Assembly: GCA_964609375.1 (NCBI GenBank)
Contig: CAZSSA010000028.1
Location: 1-25,042 of the forward strand
Origin: CAZDUS01 sp964609375
GTDB taxonomy: Bacteria > Verrucomicrobiota > Kiritimatiellia > CAIKKV01 > CAITUY01
Length of the DNA stretch: 25,042 nt
Reading direction: 5' to 3'
The notes beneath the pieces were generated by a model. The model worked only from the letters and a program-made list of their open reading frames with translations, searched no databases and was not told where the DNA came from. Each line of letters starts with the position of its first letter. Positions within the stretch are counted from its first letter, which is position 1. A program made the position numbers and the translations under genes. Shown in pieces: positions 1 through 8,242 of the stretch.

Positions 1-81
1 CGTTGTACGAAATAAATTGATACAGACAATCCGCCAACAACCATTAAGCCCCGGGGTTGACAAGGGAAAAAGCGTCCCGAC

Positions 82-106
82 CTCGGAATAACTTCTTCCG
101 GGTTTT
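82..106 (+). terminator. Weak terminator-like hairpin
   Basis: A 7-bp stem (CTCGGAA pairing with TTCCGGG, one G-T pair) with a 7-base loop is followed by TTTT. It could end transcription of a gene lying left of the window. The T tract is short, so this is only suggestive. Confidence 0.25.
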
Positions 107-133
107 GGCATCTTGGAATGATTGAAGGATAAG
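105..133 (+). promoter_or_regulatory. Candidate sigma-70 promoter for the GT117 gene
   Basis: TTGGCA at 105-110 (5 of 6 to the -35 consensus) lies 17 bp from GATAAG at 128-133 (4 of 6 to the -10). Transcription would start near 140, leaving a leader of about 95 bases that contains the tandem repeat at 146-176. Only the sequence match supports it. Confidence 0.35.
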
Positions 134-145
134 GCGGTTCAGAGT

Positions 146-176
146 CTGCTGAATCAAGACACTGCTGAATCAAGAC
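146..176 (+). repeat. 15-bp tandem direct repeat in leader
   Basis: The 15-mer CTGCTGAATCAAGAC occurs at 146-160 and again, exactly, at 162-176, separated by one A (period 16). It lies between the candidate promoter and the start of the GT117 gene. It could be a paired protein-binding site or a simple local duplication. Confidence 0.85.
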
Positions 177-234
177 TTGTCCCATAGCTGTCAATCTGTT
201 AAAAACCCGCCCATTATTGCTATGGACTAACACT

Positions 235-3200
235 ATGACACAATTACCTCGCTCTAATACCTTGACAACATCACCAGTCAAACCTGAACCATTTTTTCGC
301 TTTGTTGACTGGAGTGCTTTCTGGACCGCCACCATTCTGACCTTGATTGTCTATGGCATGACGCTGGCGCCCACCGTCACGCTTGAGGATTCAGGCGAAC
401 TCGCCGTCGGCGCCAGTCACCTTGGAGTCCCCCATCCGCCCGGTTACCCGATATGGACCATTCTCACGTGGCTTTTCACAAAGATCTTTTTCTTTGTGAA
501 ATTCCGCGGCCAACCCAACCCGGCCTGGAGCGTCGCCTTCGCCTCCGCCGTTTTCGGGGCGCTGACAAGTGGTTTCACCGCCATTCTGCTCTGCCGAAGT
601 GGTCGCGACATGCTTCGTAGCATCAAGCGCACCACGGAAGCCATTGGCGAGCGGACCGAGAGCATCATTTGCTGGTCGAGCGGTGTCGCCGGCAGCCTGT
701 TGCTGGCCTTCAGCCCAGTCGTCTGGTCGCAGGCGGTTATCGTTGAAGTGTACAGTCTCGGCGCCCTGTTCATGGCGCTCGTCATGTTTGTGGCTTATGT
801 ATGGATGCGCAAACCGGACGAACCCATTCGTGGCGTCACCTGGTTGATTCTCGGAACATCCCTCACCTGCCTTGTCGTCATGGGTTCACGACTCATCCTT
901 CACCTTTTCCATTATTCCGACTTCACAAAGGTTGGAATTCACTATGTCCTTGGCTACCTGCTCATTGTCGCCATGGTCGCCATCCTGGCGTGGATTTGGC
1001 GCCGCAACCCCTCGGATCGCCTGCTGTATCTCATGTCGCTGACCTTCGGTCTCGGCCTGACCAACTATCAGGTGCTGCTCCTGTTTCTTGCCGCTCTCGC
1101 CGTTATTGTGCTGATCAAGGACGTCAGTCTTTTCCGCGATTTCCTCCTCGCGAGCATCCCCTTTGTCATCTTCTACCTGATGGGCATCTCCGGCGCCCTC
1201 CAGTCATTATTTGGGCCGGAGGTTCGAGTCGGATACCTGGGCATCATCCATCCAACTCACGCCTCCACATACTTCTACATTCTGGCAAACTTTGCATGGC
1301 TGGCGCTGGTCTATTTTAAATTCCCCACCGGCAAGCAAGTCGCCCCCAGTATCCTCTGCCTGGAACTCGGCTTGATCATTTATGCCTTCATGCCGCTGGC
1401 TTCCGAAACAAACCCGCCCATTAACTGGGGGTATCCAAGAACATGGGAAGGGTTTGTCCACGCCATTACGCGCGGCCAATACGAGAAAATCGATCCATCC
1501 AATATCTTTTCCGCGCAATTCATCCGTCAGATCGGCGACTACATGAGCGATTTGCGCGCCAAGTTCACCTTGCCTGTCGCCATCCTCGGTATTCTTCCCT
1601 TCACCGCATGGAGCGTTCGAATCGGTAATCGCCGTTACCGCGCCATCTACCTGGCTCTGCTTTTTGCCGTGCTAGCCGTCACGCTTATTACAATAGAGGA
1701 AGTGGCTATGCCCGTCGGCACTGAAATCGCCTTTCTCAGCAATCTGTACCGCTTCTTGATTTTCGGGGCGGCTGTCCTGATGACCGTAGGGGTCATGTAT
1801 TTGATCATCGGCGAAATTGACGAGTTGATTCAAAAACTATCCGGACGCATCCCGACAACCTTCTCGGAAAAGTTAACCATCGGCGGCGTACTGCTGGGGA
1901 TCCTGCTGGTCGTCCTGTACATTGGTGGAAAATTGATCGCCATTATGATCAATCCTGCACTCGGGCTCAACACGAGCGAAAAGATGGGCTTCTTTGTGAT
2001 CACCCTGGCCCCCATCCTCGCGGGTGGATTGGTCTGGCGCCTGATGCATGGTCGCGGCGCCCTCGAGTTTGAAATTGACCGGCATGATCAGAAATGGATT
2101 CTGGCCACGCTCTCCGGATTCATCGTCATGAGCGTTCTCCTGATTGCCTTGGCCAATCCCAAGGGGGATATTCAGGACGCCTTCATTCAACGCGTCAAAT
2201 TCATCCCCTCCCACGCGCTATTCGCCTTCTGGATCGGATACGGCCTGCTCCTGTCCCTCGCCACCGTGGACTCCTTGTTCAAGGGTAATCGCGCCATTGT
2301 CTGGGCTGGCGTCATCTTCGTCCTGGTGGCCTTGCCCGCTTGGCCACTCCTGCAGAATGCCTACAACAAGGAACTGATCCGCACCGATGGTGGCGCCGAA
2401 CAGAACAGCCATGACTTCGGCTGGCAGTTCGGCAACTATCAGTTGCGTGGCGCCGAAGCCATCACCGAGGAATTATCCACCGGCGAGGAACCCCTGCCCG
2501 ACCCATCCTTCCCGCCGGAAATGGGACCACGCGCCGTCTTTTTCGGCGGCACGGATCCGGGCCGGTTCGTCCCCACCTATATGATTTATTCCGCCGATGT
2601 TCGCCCGGACGTTTACCTGATCACCCAGAACGCCCTCGCGGATAACACCTTCATGAGCGTCACACGCGACCTGTATGGCGACACCATCTGGATACCCTCC
2701 GTGATTGATGGCAACAATGCCTTCCAACGCTATGTCGAGGATGTCCGTACCGGGAAAACGCCCGCAAGCGCTGATATCAAGATTGAGGGGGGGCGCGTCA
2801 GTGTTCAGGGCGTTGGTGGCGTGATGCTCATTAATGGCATTCTGGCCCAGATGATTTTCGAACACAACAAACCCCGCCATGATTTCTTCGTCGAGGAAAG
2901 TTACGTTATTCAGTGGATGTATCCCTACCTCACCCCTCATGGCCTGATCATGAAGATCAACACCAACCCCATCGGAACTCTACCCCCGGAAACCGTGACG
3001 GCGGATATGGATTTCTGGGATTGGTATTCCCGCCGCTTGACGGGTGATCGAAAATTCATCCGGGACATCGTCGCGCGGAAGTCATTCTCGAAACTCCGTA
3101 GCGCCATCGCGGGCCTCTACGTCGTGCGTGGCATGTTCAACGAGGCCGAAATCGCTTTCAAGGAAGCCGTGGCGTTATACGAGTTGAGCCCGGAAGCCAA

Positions 3201-3780
3201 CTTCCGCCTTGCTGATCTGTATTTGCGATGGAATCGACCCAATGACGCCATCGCCCTCATGGAATCCTTCAGCATGCAGGACCCCGGCAATGACCGGGCC
3301 AAGGGCTTTGTCGATGAACTCAAAGGCCGGAACACACTAGCCGCCAAAAGGCGCGACCTCGAGGCACTCCTGACCTCAGGAAAAGCCAACGTCGGAACGG
3401 CCATCGAACTGGCCGAAATCTACCGAAAGCTGGGGCTCGCCGATCAGTTCCAACAACTCGCACGAAGCTTGCTAAGTCAGAAAGGACTGCCCCCCCAGAT
3501 GTGCCTGAAAATAGCCCAGATGGCCGCCGAGGACCGCAAGCCCGACTTGATGGAAGCAGCTCTGCTGCAATACACAGAAACCGTTCCCGCGGACATGCGG
3601 GGATGGATTGACCTGGCGGGCATTCAATTTGTTCTTAACAAACAGGAGACTGCCTTCGTCTCATTGCGTCAGGCTGTAAAAATCGGCAAGGAATCGGCCA
3701 TTACCATTCTCAGGGAAGATCCCCGATTCCAGGCCGTCAGAACACTGCCCGCCTTCCAGCAGTTGCTGGCCCCGCGGTAG
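235..3780 (+). CDS. DUF2723 (GT117-like) membrane glycosyltransferase with C-terminal TPR-like repeats
   Basis: This 1181-residue membrane protein is probably a polyprenol-sugar-dependent glycosyltransferase of the DUF2723/GT117 family, related to TMEM260 protein O-mannosyltransferases. The family signature is near the N-terminus: an LEDSGEL motif at about residues 50-56 in the first luminal loop, then HPPGYP at about 67-72. Many hydrophobic segments follow to about residue 690. A soluble domain of about 250 residues comes next. The last 200 residues or so are helical repeats with TPR character, such as the stretch around GMFNEAEIAFKEAVALYELS. An ATG at 235 is preferred over the in-frame TTG at 217; neither has a clear ribosome site. 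It is monocistronic and ends one base from the convergent rsmE. Donor and acceptor are unknown; family assignment is confident, enzymatic role is inferred. Confidence 0.85.
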   Translation: MTQLPRSNTLTTSPVKPEPFFRFVDWSAFWTATILTLIVYGMTLAPTVTLEDSGELAVGASHLGVPHPPGYPIWTILTWLFTKIFFFVKFRGQPNPAWSVAFASAVFGALTSGFTAILLCRSGRDMLRSIKRTTEAIGERTESIICWSSGVAGSLLLAFSPVVWSQAVIVEVYSLGALFMALVMFVAYVWMRKPDEPIRGVTWLILGTSLTCLVVMGSRLILHLFHYSDFTKVGIHYVLGYLLIVAMVAILAWIWRRNPSDRLLYLMSLTFGLGLTNYQVLLLFLAALAVIVLIKDVSLFRDFLLASIPFVIFYLMGISGALQSLFGPEVRVGYLGIIHPTHASTYFYILANFAWLALVYFKFPTGKQVAPSILCLELGLIIYAFMPLASETNPPINWGYPRTWEGFVHAITRGQYEKIDPSNIFSAQFIRQIGDYMSDLRAKFTLPVAILGILPFTAWSVRIGNRRYRAIYLALLFAVLAVTLITIEEVAMPVGTEIAFLSNLYRFLIFGAAVLMTVGVMYLIIGEIDELIQKLSGRIPTTFSEKLTIGGVLLGILLVVLYIGGKLIAIMINPALGLNTSEKMGFFVITLAPILAGGLVWRLMHGRGALEFEIDRHDQKWILATLSGFIVMSVLLIALANPKGDIQDAFIQRVKFIPSHALFAFWIGYGLLLSLATVDSLFKGNRAIVWAGVIFVLVALPAWPLLQNAYNKELIRTDGGAEQNSHDFGWQFGNYQLRGAEAITEELSTGEEPLPDPSFPPEMGPRAVFFGGTDPGRFVPTYMIYSADVRPDVYLITQNALADNTFMSVTRDLYGDTIWIPSVIDGNNAFQRYVEDVRTGKTPASADIKIEGGRVSVQGVGGVMLINGILAQMIFEHNKPRHDFFVEESYVIQWMYPYLTPHGLIMKINTNPIGTLPPETVTADMDFWDWYSRRLTGDRKFIRDIVARKSFSKLRSAIAGLYVVRGMFNEAEIAFKEAVALYELSPEANFRLADLYLRWNRPNDAIALMESFSMQDPGNDRAKGFVDELKGRNTLAAKRRDLEALLTSGKANVGTAIELAEIYRKLGLADQFQQLARSLLSQKGLPPQMCLKIAQMAAEDRKPDLMEAALLQYTETVPADMRGWIDLAGIQFVLNKQETAFVSLRQAVKIGKESAITILREDPRFQAVRTLPAFQQLLAPR

Positions 3781-3781
3781 G

Positions 3782-4561
3782 TCAACGTGATGGGAATTCG
3801 TAAGCAATAATGCTTAAGCCATAAAGAGCCGCTGTTTCAACGCGCAATACTCGGCTTCCATAGCTGACGGATACGGCCCCCATGGCTTTGGCAAGCTCCA
3901 ACTCGGAAGGCGAAAAATCTCCTTCCGGCCCAATCAATAAGGATACCGAAGCCGGCGGCTTCCCTTCCAAAGAACGCAGGTAACGCTTTAACGGAATCGC
4001 GGTTTGCTCAAGAGACCCTACCAATGTCACTTCCGTCTTCAATGCAGGAACCTGATCTCCAGTCGAAATCTCTTTTGAACCAGAGTCCAGTAGTCGCTTC
4101 AAGGATACAATAGGCGTCACTCTCGGTATCCACGCCGTCCGACATTGCTTCGCCGCCTCTTCCGCAATTCTCTGCCATCGCTCCACACGGTGCCCGGCTC
4201 GCTCACCATCCAATCGCACAACGCCACGCTCGGTCATCACCGGAATAATAGACCACACTCCAATCTCAGTGGCCTTCTGAATGATCCATTCCATCTTTTG
4301 CGACTTCGGAATCGCCTGGACAAGCGTCACCATGACCATATCGGCCGGTTGCCGCCTGCGCTCAACAACCTCGGCAGTCAAAAGTCCACCCTCACTACCG
4401 GTGATCCGGCACAGGGCTTCTCCGCCACGACCATCGCAAACCACCAGGGAATCCCCCGAGGAACATCGTAATACTGAGGCTAGATGACGGGAATCTCCAG
4501 CAGAAAGCCTTATGAGGTCTACGCCCCACTGGTCAGGTTCAATAAAACATCGCGGCGTCAT
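3782..4561 (-). CDS. rsmE: 16S rRNA m3U1498 methyltransferase RsmE
   Basis: RsmE methylates N3 of U1498 in the decoding region of 16S rRNA, using SAM, in the assembled 30S subunit. The 259-residue protein has the usual length. It has a PUA-like N-terminal part, then the SPOUT knot with MEWIIQKATEIGV at about 90-102, the SAM-loop motif LLIGPEGDFSPSE at 208-220 and the closing LRVETAALYGL at 239-249. The start codon overlaps the dnaJ stop as ATGA, so the two are likely translationally coupled. The gene ends one base from the convergent GT117 gene, with no room for a separate terminator. dnaJ next to rsmE is a common bacterial pairing. Confidence 0.95.
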   Translation of the reverse strand: MTPRCFIEPDQWGVDLIRLSAGDSRHLASVLRCSSGDSLVVCDGRGGEALCRITGSEGGLLTAEVVERRRQPADMVMVTLVQAIPKSQKMEWIIQKATEIGVWSIIPVMTERGVVRLDGERAGHRVERWQRIAEEAAKQCRTAWIPRVTPIVSLKRLLDSGSKEISTGDQVPALKTEVTLVGSLEQTAIPLKRYLRSLEGKPPASVSLLIGPEGDFSPSELELAKAMGAVSVSYGSRVLRVETAALYGLSIIAYEFPSR

Positions 4562-5766
4562 GATTCCGGTTTGGAACGTTTGAGATCTTCCTTTGCCTTC
4601 ATGAACAACTCAACCTGCTCGTGAAGCTTCCGAATATGCGGGTAATTGTCGCCAGTGCACTGCTCCGCGAAATCTCTCATCATTTTCTTCTGCTTGGAAT
4701 TCAGCCTCGATGGAATTTCAACAATGACCCTGACGTGAAGATCGCCGGCACCGTAACCCTCCACGCTGGGGGCCCCTTTGCCTCGCAACCGGAAGACCCG
4801 CCCCGTCTCTGTGCCCGAATCAATCTTCAACCGCGCCAGACCTTCCAATGTCGGCACCTCAACATCACCACCAAGCGCTGCCACATCAAACGGAACCGGC
4901 ACCTCGCAATGGAGATCACTGCCTTCACGATGGAAAAACGCATGCGGCTTGACATGCAGGATAACGTACAGGTCGCCCGCTGGCCCCCCGCGCACGCCTC
5001 CCTCTCCTCGCCCCGCCAAACGCAAACGGGACCCGGTCTCCACCCCCGGCGGTATGCGCAGCGTCAATCGCTTCCGGACTTTCATTCGGCCATTGCCACG
5101 ACATTCATGACATGGCTTCGTGATGACCCGCCCCTTGCCGCCGCACACCGGACAGGTCTGACGCACCTGGAAGAATCCACTGGAGGCCACCACGGCCCCA
5201 CGCCCTCCGCACTGCTTGCAGGTTTCCTCGGATGATCCAGGCTCACTCCCGCTGCCGCTGCACGTTGCACACTGCTCCGCAATGGGCAACGTGATTTCCC
5301 GATGCGCCCCGAACACGGATTCCTCAAATTCAATCTCAAGATCAAAGCGGAGATCAGCACCTTGCTGGGGCCCCGACCGCGAGGAACGCCGCCCTCCACC
5401 CCCACCTCCACCCCCGAACACATCCTCAAATACACTGCCGCTCTCGCCAAACAAACTCCCAAACAAATCCTGCAGGTCGGATACGTGGGTGAAATCCCTG
5501 GAAAAATCAAATCCACCCGGTCCAAACGTTGACCGCATGCCTTCATGCCCGTATTGGTCGTATTGCCGGCGCTTGTTCTCGTCGCTTAAAACCTCATACG
5601 CTTCGCTGATTTCCTTGAACTTCGCCTCAGCCGCCTTGTCCCCCTGATTGCGATCAGGATGGTGCTGCATCGCAAGCCGGCGATACGCCTTCTTGATCTC
5701 ATCTGCCGACGCCGTTCGCGCCAAGCCAAGCACCTCGTAATAATCTCTCTTTTTTTCCGTCCCCAT
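4558..5766 (-). CDS. dnaJ: Chaperone protein DnaJ
   Basis: DnaJ is the Hsp40 co-chaperone that delivers unfolded clients to DnaK and stimulates its ATPase. The J domain occupies residues 7-75, with the catalytic HPD at 36-38. A Gly/Phe-rich linker with a run of eight glycines follows. Next are four CxxCxGxG zinc-finger repeats (CATCSGSG, CKQCGGRG, CPVCGGKG, CHECRGNG) and the two beta-sheet client-binding domains. All eight zinc ligands are present. The length is 402 residues, slightly above the usual 375 or so. A GTG at 5775 is possible, but the ATG at 5766 has AGGTGG about 6 bases upstream and is chosen. The STAS gene ends 11 bases upstream; the stop overlaps rsmE. dnaK and grpE are not in the window. 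Confidence 0.95.
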   Translation of the reverse strand: MGTEKKRDYYEVLGLARTASADEIKKAYRRLAMQHHPDRNQGDKAAEAKFKEISEAYEVLSDENKRRQYDQYGHEGMRSTFGPGGFDFSRDFTHVSDLQDLFGSLFGESGSVFEDVFGGGGGGGGRRSSRSGPQQGADLRFDLEIEFEESVFGAHREITLPIAEQCATCSGSGSEPGSSEETCKQCGGRGAVVASSGFFQVRQTCPVCGGKGRVITKPCHECRGNGRMKVRKRLTLRIPPGVETGSRLRLAGRGEGGVRGGPAGDLYVILHVKPHAFFHREGSDLHCEVPVPFDVAALGGDVEVPTLEGLARLKIDSGTETGRVFRLRGKGAPSVEGYGAGDLHVRVIVEIPSRLNSKQKKMMRDFAEQCTGDNYPHIRKLHEQVELFMKAKEDLKRSKPES

Positions 5767-5777
5767 CCCAGCCACCT

Positions 5778-6311
5778 TTACGAAGCCAATTGGCCTTCGC
5801 CCTTTTTCCCGGAGACGCCCTTGAGATCCTCACGCAGGAACGACAATACATCCTTGAACTTCACAATGTTCTCCGGCGCCACATCGATCAGCGTTTCATG
5901 CGCTTCGATCATCGCCTCGGTCAATTTCTGTTTGCCGCTTTGAACAGCAAGAGTTTCAACCACCGTCGGCATCGCCCCGCACACCGCCGATTCATCGTCA
6001 AATTTTACCAGTGACGCCAGCCCAAGCATGGTGATCAGGTGTTTGTTCTTCTCGCTGGCGTTCTGAAGAACAATTTCGCCTCCGCTTTTTCCAATCTGAA
6101 CGGCAAGGCCCGCCAGCGTTCCCATAAACGTGCTGTCCATTCCCGAGCAATCAGACATCACCAATACAATCTTGCTGCAGCCACGATCAACAGCCGCCAT
6201 CCCGAATTCCTTCAAGGACGGCCCCATTTTAAACGTTCCACGACCATGCACCCGCACATAGGCGCATCGCTCGCGAATCGCAACTTCAATATTGTCTGCC
6301 GTATTTTCCAT
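5778..6311 (-). CDS. STAS-domain protein (anti-sigma factor antagonist-like)
   Basis: A 177-residue cytoplasmic protein with a single STAS domain over about residues 8-110. The core VLVMSDCSGMDSTFMGTLAG matches the SpoIIAA/RsbV pattern, in which a serine after an aspartate is phosphorylated by a partner kinase; here that is Ser60 in MDST. The GGEIVLQNASEKNKHLITMLGL segment fits the following helix and strand. About 65 residues after the STAS fold have no motif I recognise. By analogy it may act in a partner-switching cascade, but no RsbW-type kinase or PP2C phosphatase is encoded nearby. It lies between rsmI and dnaJ. The start has a G-rich stretch about 12 bases upstream. Confidence 0.8.
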   Translation of the reverse strand: MENTADNIEVAIRERCAYVRVHGRGTFKMGPSLKEFGMAAVDRGCSKIVLVMSDCSGMDSTFMGTLAGLAVQIGKSGGEIVLQNASEKNKHLITMLGLASLVKFDDESAVCGAMPTVVETLAVQSGKQKLTEAMIEAHETLIDVAPENIVKFKDVLSFLREDLKGVSGKKGEGQLAS

Positions 6312-6337
6312 ATAAAGAAATCGCCCCCTGAAAAAAT

Positions 6338-6360
6338 CAAAAAAAGGCTATCACCTGCCT
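6338..6360 (-). terminator. Possible weak terminator after rsmI
   Basis: Just downstream of the rsmI stop on the minus strand, AGGC pairs with GCCT (4 bp) and is followed by seven T, then a second T-run. The stem is short, so partial readthrough into the STAS gene is likely if it works at all. Confidence 0.25.
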
Positions 6361-6362
6361 GC

Positions 6363-7043
6363 TTAACTGTCAATGTGCGGCGCAATGACAACCACAATTT
6401 CCCCTTTGACGGTTCTGCCCTCAAACTTGCCCCGGATCTCCGCCGCTGTGCCCCATACCGTTTCTTCAAACTTCTTTGTCAATTCCCGCCCAACAAAAAG
6501 TGTTCGATCCGCCAGAACGTCCTCGATCACGTCCATCAACTTGAGCAACCGGTATGGCGACTCAAAGAGCGCCACCGGTAAAGGCACGTTCTGCACTTGG
6601 CCCAGCAAACGGCACAGGGCCCCGCGCTTGCGTGGCGCAAACCCGGCAAATATAAACCCGTTGGATACAAAACCACTCAAGGCCACCGCCGTGGTCACGG
6701 CAGAAGGACCGGGAATGCATGTCACCGGCACGCCAGCCTTCCGACAGGCCGTTACCATCCTGGACCCCGGATCGGATATCCCCGGCATTCCTGAATCAGT
6801 AACCAGGGCAAACACCGCCCCATCCCTGATACGCCGCACAATATCGTCGGCCTTCGATGCCTCATTGAACTTGTGACAACTGTAGACCGGCTTATCGATG
6901 CCAAACCGGCCTAAAAGAATCCGCGTGTGCCGGGTATCTTCTGTCAAAATAGCATCAACCTCCTTCAAGGTCGTCAATGCCCGCGCCGAAATATCATCCA
7001 GATTGCCGATGGGCGTTCCCACCAGGTATAAACCGGCATTCAT
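6363..7043 (-). CDS. rsmI: 16S rRNA 2'-O-ribose C1402 methyltransferase RsmI
   Basis: RsmI adds the 2'-O-methyl of m4Cm1402 in the 16S rRNA P site, using SAM. The tetrapyrrole-methylase-type fold is clear: GTPIGNL at 9-15, LTEDTRHT at 33-40, VTDSGMPGISDPG at 81-93, and a PGPSAV loop followed by SGFVSNGFIFAGFAPRK. The protein is 226 residues, against about 286 in E. coli, and stops soon after KGEIVVVIAP. The small C-terminal domain of the long form is therefore absent; short forms occur in other bacteria. It is divergent from the GT4 cluster and heads the minus-strand rsmI-STAS-dnaJ-rsmE group. Confidence 0.93.
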   Translation of the reverse strand: MNAGLYLVGTPIGNLDDISARALTTLKEVDAILTEDTRHTRILLGRFGIDKPVYSCHKFNEASKADDIVRRIRDGAVFALVTDSGMPGISDPGSRMVTACRKAGVPVTCIPGPSAVTTAVALSGFVSNGFIFAGFAPRKRGALCRLLGQVQNVPLPVALFESPYRLLKLMDVIEDVLADRTLFVGRELTKKFEETVWGTAAEIRGKFEGRTVKGEIVVVIAPHIDS

Positions 7044-7062
7044 TGGTCAAATTGCTTCATGC

Positions 7063-7090
7063 TTGTTGTTTTCCAAAAGCCGCATACAAT
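7063..7090 (+). promoter_or_regulatory. Candidate promoter of the GT4 gene trio
   Basis: TACAAT at 7085-7090 matches the -10 consensus at 5 of 6 positions. TTGTTG at 7063-7068 lies 16 bp upstream (3 of 6 to the -35). It sits between the divergent rsmI and the first GT4 gene, giving a leader of about 30 bases before the ATG at 7127, which is preceded by GGACGGGA. Confidence 0.45.
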
Positions 7091-7126
7091 GAGCCACTAT
7101 TTCTAAGGGTTTTGGACGGGAAAGCA

Positions 7127-8242
7127 ATGCGAATTTGCATCGATATTCAACCGGCGGTTGCACAACGGGCAGGCGTTGGACGCTATACCAAGTATTTGGT
7201 CGAGCATCTTGGCGAATTTACCGCCGATGACTCGCTCTCCTTTTTCTATTTCGATTTCCGTGGGCGCGGACTTTCATTCCAAGTCCCCAATGCTCATCCT
7301 CACCCCTGCCGATGGATCCCCGGTCGCTTTATTCAACAATCCTGGAAACGCCTGAACTGGCCGCCCTTTGATTGGTTTTCGGGCAAAGCCGATCTCTTCC
7401 ATTTCCCGAATTTTATCATTCCTCCTGTCTCTTCGGGGCGCAAAGTGGTGACCATTCATGACATGAGCTTTCTCAGGTTTCCTCAATTCGCCGAGGAAAA
7501 GAACCTTCGCTACCTCACCTCAGTCATCCATAAGACCGTCGCCCGCGCCGATGCCATCATTACCGATTCAAAGTTCAGTGCCGACGAAATCGCCGATTGC
7601 CTCCACATCGCTCCCGATCGGATCTTCCCTGTCCATCTGGGAGTCGCTCCGGAATGTCACCAGGCCACCCCGGAGGCTGTCAGTTCGTTGCGGCAGCGTC
7701 TGGGTCTTGAGCGGCCATACCTCCTCACGGTCGGCACCCTCGAACCACGCAAGAATATCCCCTTCCTGATTGACGTATTCGAACAGCTAAAGGGATTTGA
7801 TGGTGACCTGGTCGTCGCCGGCATGCGGGGCTGGAAGTACGAACCCATCCTGGCAAGAATGCAAAACTCACCCCTTGCCGGTCGCATTCGCTATCTTGAG
7901 TACGTCAACGATCTCGATCTTCCTGCCCTCTACACCGGTGCCAGTCTTTTCATTACCACGTCCTTTTATGAGGGATTCGGGTTGCCCCCCTTGGAAGCCA
8001 TGGCTTGCGGGACCCCCGTCATCTCTTCCACCGGCGGCTCCCTGGCCGAAGTCGTCGGCAGCGGCGGAATAACCCTTGATGAGTTTGACGCCGCTCGCTG
8101 GGCCGACACCCTGGCCGGCGTTCTCACGGATCCCTCGTATCATGCCAGATGTTCACAACAGGGCAGCGCTCATGTGTCCCGGTTTGACTGGCGCGAAACC
8201 GCCCGACAAACCTTCAACGTCTATCGCAAGGTGTGCCCATGA
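7127..8242 (+). CDS. GT4-family glycosyltransferase (first of three)
   Basis: A 371-residue cytoplasmic GT-B glycosyltransferase of family GT4, transferring a sugar from a nucleotide-sugar donor. It begins MRICIDIQPAVAQRAGVGRY, the glycine-rich acceptor-side loop. The Rossmann hinge LLTVGTLEPRKNIPFLIDVF lies near the middle. The donor-site EX7E-type segment is SFYEGFGLPPLEAMACGTPV, with GGSLAEVV after it. The ATG at 7127 is chosen because it has GGACGGGA just upstream and fits the family N-terminus; longer in-frame versions would run through the promoter and into rsmI. The stop overlaps the next GT4 gene as ATGA. Its product is probably part of a cell-surface polysaccharide, but sugar and linkage cannot be read from the sequence. 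Confidence 0.9.
   Translation: MRICIDIQPAVAQRAGVGRYTKYLVEHLGEFTADDSLSFFYFDFRGRGLSFQVPNAHPHPCRWIPGRFIQQSWKRLNWPPFDWFSGKADLFHFPNFIIPPVSSGRKVVTIHDMSFLRFPQFAEEKNLRYLTSVIHKTVARADAIITDSKFSADEIADCLHIAPDRIFPVHLGVAPECHQATPEAVSSLRQRLGLERPYLLTVGTLEPRKNIPFLIDVFEQLKGFDGDLVVAGMRGWKYEPILARMQNSPLAGRIRYLEYVNDLDLPALYTGASLFITTSFYEGFGLPPLEAMACGTPVISSTGGSLAEVVGSGGITLDEFDAARWADTLAGVLTDPSYHARCSQQGSAHVSRFDWRETARQTFNVYRKVCP

Noticed and set aside
57..62. Perfect TTGACA as a -35 element
   Set aside because: No acceptable -10 lies 16-18 bp downstream (the sequence there is ACCTCG). The TTGGCA/GATAAG pair further on is a better candidate.
4621..5943. Several long open frames on the plus strand opposite dnaJ and the STAS gene
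   Set aside because: They are antisense shadows of clearly identified genes, low in complexity, with no family features or ribosome sites.
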